Source: Adiantum capillus-veneris
Taxonomy: Eukaryota; Streptophyta; Polypodiopsida; Polypodiales; Pteridaceae
Assembly (NCBI GenBank): GCA_014529385.2
Contig: CM043969.1
Span: 34,734,446-34,798,445 of the forward strand
Direction: 5' to 3'
DNA length: 64,000 bases
The notes below the pieces were generated by a model, which searched no databases, was not told where the DNA came from, and worked only from the letters and a program-made list of their open reading frames with translations. Position 1 is the stretch's first letter; the number at the start of each line of letters is the position of its first letter. A program made the translations under genes and the position numbers. Positions 1 to 11,150 of the stretch are shown one piece after another.

Positions 1-467
1 GTTTTCTTGAGGTGGATTCTACTAAGAAATGGACTGACCTAAGAGACACTTTCGTACTACCCGAGCATTGTGAACAAGTAAGTATGTAAATAGTTAACAT
101 CCCCCTTTTACAAGTTATGTGCTTGAAAGCTCTCATGTAAGTTATGTGGCTCTGGCAGGTAGTATTTCATCCTACAAAGTCTACATCAAACTGGTGGTAC
201 GTCATAGAGGTAGCCCCTCGTAGTGCAAGGACGTATGAAGGCTACCATGTGCCAATCACAACGACATCAATGGAGGAGATCAAAGAAGATGCTCAATCAG
301 AAGCCGCTGCGGTGGTGCCAGACGAGCATCAAGATGCTACTACTCTATATGGGGTGCATGCAGAGGAGCTACAAAATGAAACAGAGGATATGTGTTTAAA
401 CGGAGAGCTCTATATAGATATAGGAAGTTATGCTGAGTTATGCGAGGATGAGAGAGAGATCTCTTAA
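1..467 (+). CDS. TNP2-type CACTA transposase, C-terminal end (DUF4216 region), partial
   Basis: Two exons are visible. The first (3-77) ends CEQ before a GTAAGT donor at 78. The second starts at 159 after a CTGGCAG acceptor and reads VVFHPTKSTSNWWYVIEVAPR, ending at TAA 465-467. The reading phase is preserved across the intron. The segment matches the C-terminal DUF4216 part of CACTA TNP2 proteins, which is followed by an acidic tail. The same exons occur at 15211-15982 in copy 2. TNP2 is the catalytic transposase in this superfamily; the catalytic domain would lie left of the window. No lesion is seen in this short part. Confidence 0.85.
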
Positions 468-739
468 AGCCACAAATATTGTATTTGAACAATTTTGATC
501 CGTGTTGTAAAAGCTCTGGCTCTCTAAGTACCTTCCATGGTGTATAACGGTCTTTTCTACTCGCGCTCACATCTTTTGATTGAAAATTCTGAGTTTTCGA
601 CTTGCCTCTTCTATCACTCGATTCATTGCGTCATTGTATTTATATGCGTCATTACGTCATTGTATTTAATGGTCTTTGCGTCATTGTCTACTCTATTCAT
701 TCAATATTAAGTTTAAATATTCGTGTGTTTAATGCAGGT

Positions 740-2053
740 ATGGATGATGAGGAGTTTCTTTCTTCTTTGTCACCGCAACAGAGACAGTGGTACGTGGAGC
801 GTCATCGCTCTGGCGCATCATCGCGCGTTCCTACACCATCCGCATCTCCCTCTCTTTCGGAGCATTCGGCGCGCTCCGAAGCTTCGGCGTCGACGAGACG
901 AGCTTCACACTCGTCTAGACATCGGCGCTCTAGTGGTGGCGGTGGCGGTTGTTGTGGGGATTCCGCCACCGATGCCTCCACACCGCCTCGTGTTCGACGA
1001 GGCTCTTTACCCTCCCCTTCTTTGCCCGCCCCCACACCAGCCACAGCATCGCCATCTACGCCAGGTTTTGCACGGCTGACTGTTCCTAGAAGCTACACAC
1101 CTCTACCTACTCCGCCAGGAGCCACCCCACTCGACACTCCTCGCTTCGGGGCCCAGACGCCGGTGGAGACACCTGACGTCCGTACCCCCATCGACACGCC
1201 GCTAGAGACCCCTGCCGGGACACCCAGGTTCACGCGTCACCGGCCAGAGGGCTTGCCTTACTCCGTCGACATCAGCGGCGGCATCATCATGGATGATGAC
1301 GGCAAGAAGGTGATCTCGCGCATGCGTGGTCTTTGCTCTCAGCTGTTTAGACACTATATACTAAACAAATGGAGTGAAGTACCAAGTGATTTAAAAAACA
1401 GAGTCATCAGCATACTTCATGATGAGTTTCCCGTTCCAACACGGGATCAGCGCTTCAATGAAGACCAGATGAAGATTCGAATGCGCGAATACTGCAAACA
1501 CAAGCGTTCCGAAGTGCAAAAAGCAATCAAGAATGGGTGGAATAGGCCAGATTGGCTGGCCAAAGAAGATTGGAAGAATGCGAAGAAAGCAGCGCGCGAG
1601 AATCCCGACAAGTGGAAGCAACAAAAGGATGCAGCCAGAGCGCGAGTAGAGGCAGGGAGCTCGCACCACTTGGGGAGCGGTGGATGGGCATCATTTGAGG
1701 CCGATTTTGTAAGTCTTTTCACATTGCTCTTTATGCATGTTCGATAGTTTAGGGTTTATGAGTTTTTTAGTTCTAACATAATGAGATCTTTGTATGTTTT
1801 GACAGTGGTCAATGACAGGACGTGATCCCACACCGTACGAGCGCGAGTACGCAGGCAGGAAGGGCTTAAACGCCCTGATGTACATTCTCAGTTCTCGCGG
1901 CGGCATGGTTAGTATTAGGGTTTACTCTTTTTTATTTTTTGTATTGTTTTATAAATGTCGTTATATGTTTATACTTACTGAAAGCTGTCTTATTGTCTTT
2001 TTTTGCAGAATCCGACAGATACGCCGCTTGGACGCGATGAGACGTCTGACTAG
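740..2053 (+). CDS. CACTA second gene (TNPA/Transposase_24-like), three exons
   Basis: Start ATG 740 lies two bases after an intron acceptor (AATGCAG, ending 737), suggesting a 5'UTR intron. I infer exons 740-1708, 1806-1907 and 2009-2053: donors GTAAGT at 1709 and GTTAGT at 1908, acceptors TTTGACAG and TTTTTGCAG, all in phase, stop TAG 2051-2053. The N-terminal half is low-complexity Ser/Pro/Thr-rich (many TP and TPxxTP motifs, a Gly run). The C-terminal half (about residues 190-330) is basic and helical with RRP/EDWKNAKK-like motifs, as in plant Transposase_24 proteins, which are presumed DNA-binding partners of TNP2. An almost identical intact copy is at 27518-28827. Confidence 0.8.
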
Positions 2054-2428
2054 ACGACGTCAGTTTAGCCGTAGCTAGATAGCATTAGTTTAGGGTTTCT
2101 CATAGCTTATGTATCATGAGACGGATTTTATACGTCTTTTTGAACCATGTATATTATTACATTTGTCATCGCAGTTTCTTTTGCCAATCAATTCTTTATG
2201 CCTATGATGTTGTACAATTGTCATTATTACATTTGCCAATCAATTCATTTTGCCTATGATGTGTACAATTGTCAATTTTGCAAACAATGCGTCTTGTGGG
2301 TGACTATTTTGGGTCTATTATCTACCTTTGCACTTTTTTTAAAAAGTGAATCAAGTACAATATGGTTGATGGGTGGCAGGGCATTCAATGCCCTGCCACC
2401 AAAAAAATATTCTCTCGGGCGTCGCTAT

Positions 2429-2640
2429 AAGCGTCGCTATTTATGGCTCTGTAGCGTCGCTATGAACGTCGCTATAGTCTTCTGGGTAAACGTCGCTATA
2501 AGCGTCGCTATAGGCGTCGCTATATGCGTCGCTATATAGCGACGCTCATAGCGACGCATATAGCGACGCTTATAGCGACGCTTATAGCGACGCTCTTGTA
2601 GCGACGCTCGTAGCGACGCTTTTAGCGACGCCGGGGGTTA
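2429..2640. repeat. Subterminal repeat array of CACTA alpha, foldback
   Basis: About twenty copies of GCGTCGCTAT-like units. The units point one way up to about 2535 and the opposite way after it, meeting at a perfect 20-bp palindrome at 2526-2545, so the block can fold into one long hairpin. Subterminal repeats of this kind are the TNPA-binding regions in known CACTA elements; that role is inferred here. Confidence 0.85.
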
Positions 2641-2689
2641 TAAAAACCCAATGTATTTCCGTCGCTAACAGCGTCACAAGAGCACACAA

Positions 2690-2701
2690 CCTCTTGTAGT
2701 G
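2690..2701 (-). repeat. Right terminal inverted repeat of CACTA alpha copy 1
   Basis: Reads CACTACAAGAGG on the minus strand, identical to both ends of copy 3. Confidence 0.9.
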
Positions 2702-2738
2702 AAACACCCCCGATGGAGCATAGCCCTAGGTCAACAAC

Positions 2739-2991
2739 TGTGCGCTCCTTGCCGCACTGTCGAAGCAAGGGACTTGCCGATACACCGTGTGTGAGCCACA
2801 AACGGCTCCAAGCACACAACAAGCCTAAACTAGCAAGCTCAAGAGAACAAAGGGTGTGTCACTCACCGCTCTACGCTCGCCTTCGTGGTGGATTCCTCGC
2901 CGCGATGAAGAAGAAGCTGCAGTCGTGTTGCGCTCAACCGCTTCGCCGCCGCCGTGCCTTCGTAATGCTCGATCGCACACACACTCTCCCC

Positions 2992-3023
<32 letters not shown>

Positions 3024-3317
3024 AGGAGGTGAAGAAGAAGAAGATGGAGATGGAGCAAGAGCACTCTTCAATTGCACAAATGAGAGAATGAGTAAAAATT
3101 AGGTTTAGTTGGCTTTTATAGGAGCTCACCCCATTCACACTTGGGCGCCCATGCTTAACCAACTAATCCCTTGAATGTCCAAGTTAAAGTGCGCCTCTCA
3201 TCGGCGATCACTCTACCTTTCCCTATTGGACCGACAAGCCCGGTACCTGACTCTACCAAATACATAATACACGTCCGTCGCAGGTAATGGGGTGTCCGTG
3301 TGCCGTGAGGGTTAACA
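2739..3317 (-). repeat. 3' LTR of G1
   Basis: 579 bp; nearly identical to 11151-11727, with TG/CA ends and TSD ACAAC just outside. Contains (CT)n/(CA)n tracts around 2993-3023. Confidence 0.95.
3111..3120 (-). promoter_or_regulatory. TATA box in G1 3' LTR
   Basis: Minus-strand TATAAAAGCC inside the LTR, the expected position for the U3 promoter. The same box is at 11521-11530 in the 5' LTR. Confidence 0.6.
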
Positions 3318-3331
3318 TGCCCCCCTTCCTG
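3318..3331 (-). other. Polypurine tract of G1
   Basis: Minus-strand CATCAGGAAGGGGGGCA lies directly before the 3' LTR, the expected site for plus-strand priming. Confidence 0.75.
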
Positions 3332-4939
3332 ATGTAGATTCCGTCCTCGGAAGCTATTGAGTTGAAGCTGGTTCGTCGAGGTGGAAGAGCATTTGAGATG
3401 AATGTCCTTAGCCTTCTTCAGCCACTGCAAAAACAAACAACATTGGCACAGTAATTGCATTCTCTTAAAAAGCATATGCAGTTTTAGGTAGACAAATTGA
3501 TTGGTCAAAGAATTTCAAACAATTTGGTAGCAATGAACATTAAATTGCAATGTAATCAAATGCATAAACAGATGTAAAGATAGAAAATTAAACAAGTCTG
3601 GGGTCGCTAATTTGACGGTCGAAAAGCACTAGAGATCGAATATTAATACCATGGGTAAGCTTCTTAATTTTCAGTGGTCAATTAAGTTGTTTAATCGCGA
3701 GGGCCAAGTATTCATGTTCGAGGGCTGACTAGAGGCTATATCTAGAAAACCTTGTAGTTAAGCTACCATAAAAGGAATTTCTCATGAAATCATCGCCTGA
3801 CTGATTACTTTTTCTTTGACCCCCCAAGGTCTTTTCACAGTGATTCAATTATGATGTGTGTGCTTATTTTGTATGCCTTGGGTTTTTTGCTTCTCAAGGA
3901 AAAGCGCCCACACTGGGAACCTCTAGGGCTCTAGTACCATAGGCGATACATGTGAGTGAAGTACCAAATCAAGCTGAGATTTCTCTTCCAGCTTAAAATT
4001 TTACATTGTGGAACTTTGATTTTTTGCTTGTTCATTTTCAGCATTTAAATTTTGTAACTTTGGGGGGTCATATAACACTGTTACCCTCCCCAGGCTCATC
4101 ACATTAGTAAACTCCCTTTATAATACTTAAGCTAAAGGTCACTAGTGTTAAGCCCACTAGAAAGCCCTAGTACATTTCATACAATGCTGCCTAAATCGGA
4201 TTAAGAACCTAAGTAACCATTGTTTATTAGGAAGGCATTCCCCATGGTATTAAGAGAAGATTTCTAATACCTAGCTTGGTCAAACTAGCTTAGTCGGACT
4301 GCTTGATTTTTACACCTAAACAAGTGATTATGACAAAACATTACATTGAATTAAATGTTGGATACTAAGCCAATGCGCTGAATAGTATGCTACCAATCAC
4401 AATCAAAGCAGACAATCATAGATGCAAAAAGATAAGGGCAATGCTAATGGACAAGAAACACCTGTTTGTGTTGATGGTCGTGCTTGATTTGAAGTGTGAA
4501 CGAGAGAAAGGTTCCATGAAGGTCCAAATCCTATCAATAGCAACACGCTCCTGTACACACTAGGAAACAAAAGGAATACCTCCAGGAGGCACATCAGTGG
4601 GAAAAGAGAACTTCGCTAATCACTCAACTCTAAAACAGAAACACTCCTATCGTACTAATCTTACTTACCCTCCATCACTCAAGTGATGAGGATCAAAGGT
4701 GTTTCATGGCATAGGTTTCTGTTTCACTGTACCAGATGTGACATGTGTAGGTCTGAGTCAATGTTTTGACTTTTAATGTGCATACTTGTTTGCTAATTGC
4801 TCTTGCTCTTTTTTTTTTGAGTATAAAGCTTTATATGTACATTCCCTAAGATCGGAGATTAAGAGGTCAGGGAAAAAGGTTGAGAGGGAAACAAGTGAAT
4901 GATGGATGTCCACAAACACTCCCCCCTTCCTTGGGTAGA
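3332..4939 (-). other. Long 3' non-coding region of G1
   Basis: About 1.6 kb between the last ORF and the polypurine tract. I find no supported reading frame; the small ORFs here are unremarkable. Confidence 0.6.
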
Positions 4940-6970
4940 TCATACCGTTTGAAATGAGCTTGTCACCCTTTGAAACCAATTGTTCCAGTTGGTAATAGGT
5001 GAGGATTTTTGCCAGTAGTTTTCTATTACCCTAGGTGCCTCGTCAAGTTGCAAGGGTGGTAAGGTACTCTCCCAGGATCGAACTTGAAGTGGTTCATCAG
5101 GTGATTCTTGAACACTGGGAGGTGTGGATTCTTTTGTAGCTTCATGGAGGTCCACTACTATAGATGGAGGCTGTGTAGAAGCTTTTACCTCTATGGATGT
5201 ATTACATGAGGAGCTAGAATCTTCATGGGACTCCCCCCTTCCTGAGCTAGGTGGAACAAATCGTTCTTTCTTTGGTACCCAAACTAGCTCGGGAGCAGGT
5301 GTGTAACATTCTGTGATTTTTTCCTTTCCACGATCATTGATTCGTTTTGGAGCTACGGGATTGGGCTCACTTGGGTCAGGTGATAGGTAAGAGTACACTT
5401 TACGTTTCGGCACCCAGATTTGATCATTTCCTTGATAGTAGCCTTGGGCTTCCAATAGTCGTTTAGGGATCCATCGCAACATTTTCTTACTTTTCTTGGA
5501 GCGAGTGGTACGTTTCTTACAAGGCTTCTGTTTTTTAGCACTAGCTATGGTCACTAAAGAAGCTTTAGGGACCCACTTGTATGTTTTGTTTGTTACCTTA
5601 GGATGAGTCTTGTCGGAAGCGATACGCATTGCTTGTAGCATATTTAAGGGTATAGGCATTTCATCCCCCTCAGGTGTTACCCAGGTCATCCCCCTATTTC
5701 CCCAAGTGTCTATGGTTGATGCTAGGTGGACCCAATCCACATTGTCTGATTCCGTCATACCCGGTAACACATCCATGTAAGGAGAATCTTGGCCAATGTC
5801 TGTATCCTTCTTACAAGTGTAACAATATTGTAGTGGGGCCGAGTGAACTGTGGTGTCAGAGCGATGATCAATAATGGTTTTACTCCCTAAGGGGTGTACC
5901 TTACCAGTCACCAAATCCACTCTAAGGACAGAGTCTTGGAATTGCAAATAGACATGATTTTTAGACCAATCGTGAACCATTTGTGCTTCCCTCATGAATG
6001 GTCGTCCTAAAATCATTTCATATGACATAAGGTGTTTAGAGAAATCCATTACAATGAACGTATGTCGTACCTTGTGTCCTAGAACTTTGATCTTAAGATC
6101 CTTGAGCATCCCCATAGGTTTGGCTATGGTACCATTTGCCATCTTTACCACAATGTTAGTAACACTGAGGCGGGGTTTTCCCATGGATTCCCAACAATCT
6201 TTTGTAACGATGCTAACTCCCGCACCACCATCAAGAATTCCCTTTATAGTTAATCCCTTGGTAGTGATGGGTAGGGTCGCATTAGACTCGTCGCCTTCAA
6301 AATACTGCCCTAATTCGTTAATGGGTACCTCGATCACAGACTCGTGTCCATCTAAGTCAAGTGATTGCACATGATTTTCCTCATCAATCATAATCGAGTC
6401 AGGACTATTTGGTTGCGCAAACTGCGGTAATCCCGTTCGTAGCTCTCCGTTAAGGAATGCTCGAAGTGCAAGGAATAACTCAGGATCTCCATACAGCTTT
6501 GCTATGATCGTGGTTCGGACCTCAGAAGACATGAAGTCCACTAGTTTGGCAACATTCATTGGCGTTTTGCAGGGTGTAGGTCCTTGACTAGGAACTGGTG
6601 AGGATGGAATCTCATATTCCTCAATGGGATCAGGTATTCCTTCGTTAAACATCCTTTCCAACAAGAAGGGTGTATGCTCACTTTCTGATGTCCCGTCCTC
6701 ACTCCCTTCTTGGATGATACTAGATATGGCTAACGGTCTATGGTTCATGTGGGGTGGATGAACTTGCGTGGGAAACACTGTGTCATGAATTTTGACCTGC
6801 ATGGGTTCTGGTTCTAGTTTCCTTTGAGTCTCCTCCACTAAACCTCTTAGATGTTTCACCTGCTCAATCTCGTCTACTGGGTTTGGATACGTCCCAATCT
6901 TCTTTTTACGATTTTTCCCTTTTTGCCCCTGCGGTTTATCTTCGGGGTCTTGGATTGGATTTGGAAACAC
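4940..6970 (-). pseudogene. G1 aspartic protease region fused to post-integrase tail
   Basis: A 676-codon open frame in phase with the upstream gag frame, separated from it by one TAA codon (6971-6973). A retropepsin-like active site LDGGAG is at about residue 247 (GAT at 6230-6232), followed by an LGRPF motif. At about residue 450, after the words TWVTPEG, the frame leaves the G2 pattern and enters a basic tail that G2 carries only after integrase (shared TYKWVPKA). The tail contains four spaced W(V/I)PK motifs. RT, RNase H and integrase are absent. It could encode a Gag-Pro product if the TAA is bypassed. I class it as pseudogene because gag is also frameshifted. Confidence 0.85.
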
Positions 6971-9219
6971 TTATGGTGTTTTCAGAGGCTCTTTATGGTT
7001 TTCTCTTATTCGGTTTTCATTTGGTTCCATGTTACGGTTTTCTTTGTCGGTCTTTCCCTTTGTGGTATTGGTTCTAGTCTCCATTGTCTCGACTGAATCT
7101 GAATCATCCTCGAGGTCATTCATATACACGGGGTCATCTCCTGTTCCTATGTTTGTTTTGGAACTTGGCTTTGAATTTTCCGTATTCTGCGACTTCTTCC
7201 TTCGTGTCTTCTTTTTCTTTGCTTGAATAACTGACGCGGTATCTCTCTCTTTGAGGATATGGACTGGCCCTTGAAGCATGGACCGTGTAATCGCATAAGC
7301 GGGTGCGACGGGTGGTATTGGTGATGTCACACTAGCAATTTCGACCAAATTTAGGGGTGTGATTTTAGGCGCATTTGGGTTATAGGGGCATTGGGCAATC
7401 AAGTGATCTATGCCGCAACGATTACATGTGAGTATTGGCATTGCAGACGTGCTCCCTTGATTCACTTGCATCTGTGCAGCATTCTTTTGCAGCCTAATAG
7501 GGCACTCCGCTACTCGATGTGGTCCACCACACTCGTAGCATTGAAGAGGTGGCCTCCTAGCCTGGGTGTTGATATTTTGACCTCTGGATGCGAGAGCAGC
7601 AGCTTGATAAACCGGCTTGACTTGCCCCCAACAATCTTCCATGTAGTATATAGGACACTCTTCCAATGTATCAAGTCCGTAGGCAATACTAGTGTCTATT
7701 TCCTCCTCACAGCTATCTGGATAAGCATTTAATGGCTCGCAACCCACTTGGTTCATAGGGGCGACTCTTGGATGGGGGGGCTGCGGTCCTAGCACAGGAG
7801 GTGGTAGCGGTGTAGCTTGTACAACATTTTGAGATCTAGGGACCATGTGTTGCGGTAGTTGCTCAACAGGTGGAGCAGGCATCAATACAGGAGCTCGAGG
7901 CGCATCCGTCCAGGCTACAGGTGGTCTATTTGCCATCATACGTTTGATCATTAAACAATCCTTAGCTTGGTGACCATACCTACCACATGCGTTGCAAGTT
8001 CCATTAAATTTTACTCTAAACGTAGGGCACTCACTAGTGCTATGTGGACCTAAGCAAATGGAACACCATTGTTGCTCCCTTCTTGGATACATGTGACTAT
8101 TTTGAGGGGGTCGGTTATCCTTAAGAGACTCTTGGATTGCCTTGGTGAGGTCTGTCAAGAATGTCTCAAATACCTTTGGCTCATTGGCAATGGGCTTTGC
8201 AGTCATGGGTTCATACTCAATGGCTTGTGAGCTAGTGGATCTCGTGTCAGTAGACACCCTCATGCCTGCTATCATCAAGTTGTCCTCTAGTTGGATTGCA
8301 TTGGCAGTGACATCTTCCCAGGTTGTGATACCTCTAATCACTAGTCCATTATAGATTCCTTCATTCCTCAACCCTCGAATGAATCGATCAAGCAGTTGGT
8401 TATTGTTGAAGCGCTCATTTACAGGGCAGCGAGAGTTTAAGTGCTTTAGACGACTAATGAAGTCCCTTACTGACTCTCCTTCCTTACGTTCGGCCTTCTG
8501 TAGCTGAGATGCTACACCCCAAAGCACACCTTCTCGTATGTACTCCTTTAGAAACAACCTTCGAAGGGTAGGGTAGATTGTTTTCTCGTCCACCCTTAGG
8601 GTCCTATACCAATCTCCAGCCTTCCCACTTAATGTCAAGCTTAAGGCATTGCACTTATGTAGTTCGTTGCGTTCCCCTAAGGAATCACATACTTGTTCAA
8701 ACACTTCAATGTGTTTCCTAGCATCTTCGTCCCCATTGAATTTTTGCGTGAGTTTGGCAATTTGTACTGCCTTACTTCTAGGCTCTCTATCAGATGTGTG
8801 ACGCATATTTTCCGCGATAGATCGACCTATGGTTTGAGCAAACGCTGCCAAGTCACCTATGTAAGGAGGCAGGGCCGGTGGAGGTACTCTTGGAATCATA
8901 TGTGGGAGAGGGACGGCGGGTGCCGGTCTTGGCATATGTATAGATGATGCAGGATATGGAACATAACCGGGCATAGGTCCACTCGGATAAGGGCTAGGGA
9001 GCGGCACTCGAGGAGCATAAGCAAGTGGTACAATTGGAGGTGTGGGGGCCATGTGTGCATAAGGGGCTAGAGGCACATACGGTCGAGGCCCCATATTAGG
9101 TACTACGACACTAGGTAGTGGCACTGCGCTAACCGTAGATGTCATCGGTACATTCTCTGTCAGGCTTATCCCTGGAGTGAGCACTGTGTTTTCCTTGATA
9201 GAGGGTTGAGCCAAGTTTC
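6971..9219 (-). pseudogene. G1 gag, capsid and zinc-knuckle part
   Basis: Contains a Pro-rich N-terminal stretch, a Retrotrans_gag-like segment (GKAGDWYRTL, then ESVRDFISRLKHLNSRCP) and four CCHC knuckles: CSICLGPHSTSEC, CNACGRYGHQAKDC, CYECGGPHRVAEC and CNRCGIDHLIAQC. Only the second has the classical CX2CX4HX4C spacing; the others are CX2CX3HX4C. The frame ends in TAA where G2 reads through (CCA CTA GTG in G2, CCA TAA GTG here). A 16-bp deletion near 9220 relative to G2 separates it from the gag start. Confidence 0.85.
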
Positions 9220-10107
9220 GCTCGGAGGCTCAGATTGCATAGAGACCCCAGGTGAAATGACGTAAGATGGGTCCATGGGGCTCATTAGAGGAGTCTCCAT
9301 TTGTGATAGAGTAGGCAGTTGAGCCTTGCTCGTATCCAAAAATCTCATGGGGCCAGTTGAGAGTATATTTACCCCTCGGTTTTGCCTTTCTGATTGAATA
9401 ATGCCATGGATAACATTACAGATCATTTTCTGTTGATCTTCGATGCTCGTGGCACTAGAGGTGGATTGTACAATCTCTATCCATCCTACATGGTAGGCGT
9501 GGCCAGAGTGTAGATCCGTCAACACCTCAGTGTGGAGGTCGTATGTCCAATGATCATTAATGAACAATCCTTCTAGAGTCGACGTGTTAATGGTTTCTTG
9601 TGAGGTAGAAGCAATGTTGCTCCCCGTGGTTTTACTTGCCACCAACGGTACTCTAGAGGGAACTTCTGAAGGAGGAAGCTCAACAGGGCCTTCTTGGTAA
9701 TAAGTTGGTAGGATATCCACATGGACACTCTTTGGGGGTGTGGGGTCCACTTGCGATGTGAAAGGAGAGTCCACTTCCCCACCCCCTTCGTGTGCTTCAT
9801 CTGCATCAGGTTCCGAGCGAGTAGCTCTACCTAATGTTTCCATGAAACGGCTAAACATACTAGTACTAGGCTGTGGAGCTTCGGGAGGTGCATGGCCTTC
9901 TCTCTCAGTGTTTTGGGTAGGGTATGCTTCCATGATTTCTGAGTCGGAGGAGGAATCACTAGCGGCTATTTTAGGGTCTTGGGTGGTGCTACCTTGTGTC
10001 CCCGCTGAGGGTCTAGAGCTTATCGTGGATGGGTAATGGGTGTCCGTATGAACAGAGGCACCCTCAATATGCTCGTGTTCTAGCACCCGCCCAGAGCGTA
10101 AGTGCAT
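9220..10107 (-). pseudogene. G1 gag N-terminal part
   Basis: Starts at ATG 10107 (MHLRSGRVLEHEH), the same start as G2 at 55189. The frame is open through the acidic/Ser-rich N terminus and the EGLFINDHWTYDLHTE region, then shifts at about 9220, where 16 bp present in G2 are missing. The downstream gag continues in another frame. The function of this leader domain is unknown to me. Confidence 0.8.
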
Positions 10108-11128
10108 GTGCTTTTGATACCCTAAGGTGTCAAAAAGCTGCTCTAGGAGGCCTTGTGACTAGTTTTTAGCGTGTTTTTTGTTTGTTTTTTTGCTAGATTT
10201 TTTAGAGCGTGTCGTGGAATGGGCCGTGTGATAGCTCGAAACGAGCGTATCGGTCAGAGGGTCGTGCCGTGCTTTACAGCCCTCCGTTTGGTCACTCTGT
10301 GCCCTCGGAATCCCTAAAACTGTCAATTTCCAGTAGGGAACTAGGCCCAAACTAGAAAGTCTAAGGGTGCAAGTGGGAAGAGAAAGGAGGAGAGTGGAGG
10401 ACTTGTCCCACATGCTCTCATTCTCTCTTGAGGGAGTAGGGTATATATATAAGAGTGAGTCTAGTATATATCAGAGGACTGAGGCTTGGGCTTGGGCTTG
10501 GGCTTGGGAAAATGATCCCGATCCCGATCTATCTTTTACGCAAACCAACCCGTCCGTTTTAAGAGTCACGTTTTTTATTTTCGAAAAATTTCGCCGCTCG
10601 CTCACTCGCGTTTTTAATTCCCGAATTTTTTTTTATTTTTTTATTTTTTTCAAAAAAAAAATTTGAAAAATTTTAAATTGTTTTTTTTTTTTTTGGTGCA
10701 GAAAATACAGAAATTGAAAACGCAGATATGCAGAAATTGCAGAAATTGAACACGCAGATATGCAGAAATTTCAGAAAACGCAGAAATTGAAAAAACGCAG
10801 ATATGCAGAAAATTGAAAAACGCAGAAATGCAGAAATTGCAGAAAATTACAGAAATTGCAGAAAAAAACGCAGAAATTGCAGAAATTGCAGAAAATTAAA
10901 AAACCGCAGAAATGCAGAAAATTGCAGAAATTGAAAACGCCGAACTTGAAAATGCAAAAATTGCGGAAATTGAAAAAACGCAGACAATAGCAGAAATTGA
11001 AACTTGACAGCAAATGCAGAAAACGCAAAAAAACAGAAATCTCCACACACTCCTTCCCTGCCTTTCCTATGATAGAAATTGCACCACAAGGAAGCGTAAA
11101 GTGCTAACCGAGCTTAGTGTACCGCATA
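10108..11128 (-). other. G1 5' leader with simple tandem repeats
   Basis: No gene. 10480-10510 holds GGCTTG hexamer repeats. 10700-11050 is a degenerate array of short CAGAAATTG/CGCAGAAAT units, much longer than in the matching G2 leader, so it expanded in G1 or shrank in G2. Confidence 0.75.
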
Positions 11129-11146
11129 TCCCCGGCAGCAGCGCCA
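11129..11146 (-). other. Primer-binding site of G1
   Basis: Minus-strand TGGCGCTGCTGCCGGGGA, four bases after the 5' LTR. It closely matches the complement of the 3' end of plant tRNA-Asp, a primer reported for Athila-type Gypsy elements. tRNA identity is from memory of the family. Confidence 0.7.
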
Positions 11147-11150
11147 AAAA

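Larger units (their letters stand above)
1..2701 (+). mobile_element. CACTA (En/Spm) element alpha, copy 1, right half
   Basis: The left part lies outside the window. What remains is the 3' end of a TNP2-type transposase gene, a second three-exon gene, a subterminal array of GCGTCGCTAT units and a terminus that reads CACTACAAGAGG on the minus strand, ending at 2701. The same order, with the same terminus, is found in the complete copy at 22606-29463. A target-site duplication cannot be tested because the left end is missing. A Gypsy element lies 37 bp beyond the terminus. Confidence 0.93.

Noticed and set aside
144-158. ATG at 144 as start of a small protein MWLWQ...
   Set aside because: It lies in an intron; the real exon begins at 159 after CTGGCAG and is in phase with the upstream exon.
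723-1079. 118-codon ORF overlapping the CACTA second gene
   Set aside because: Out-of-frame shadow of the S/P-rich first exon; repeated at 27501 for the same reason.
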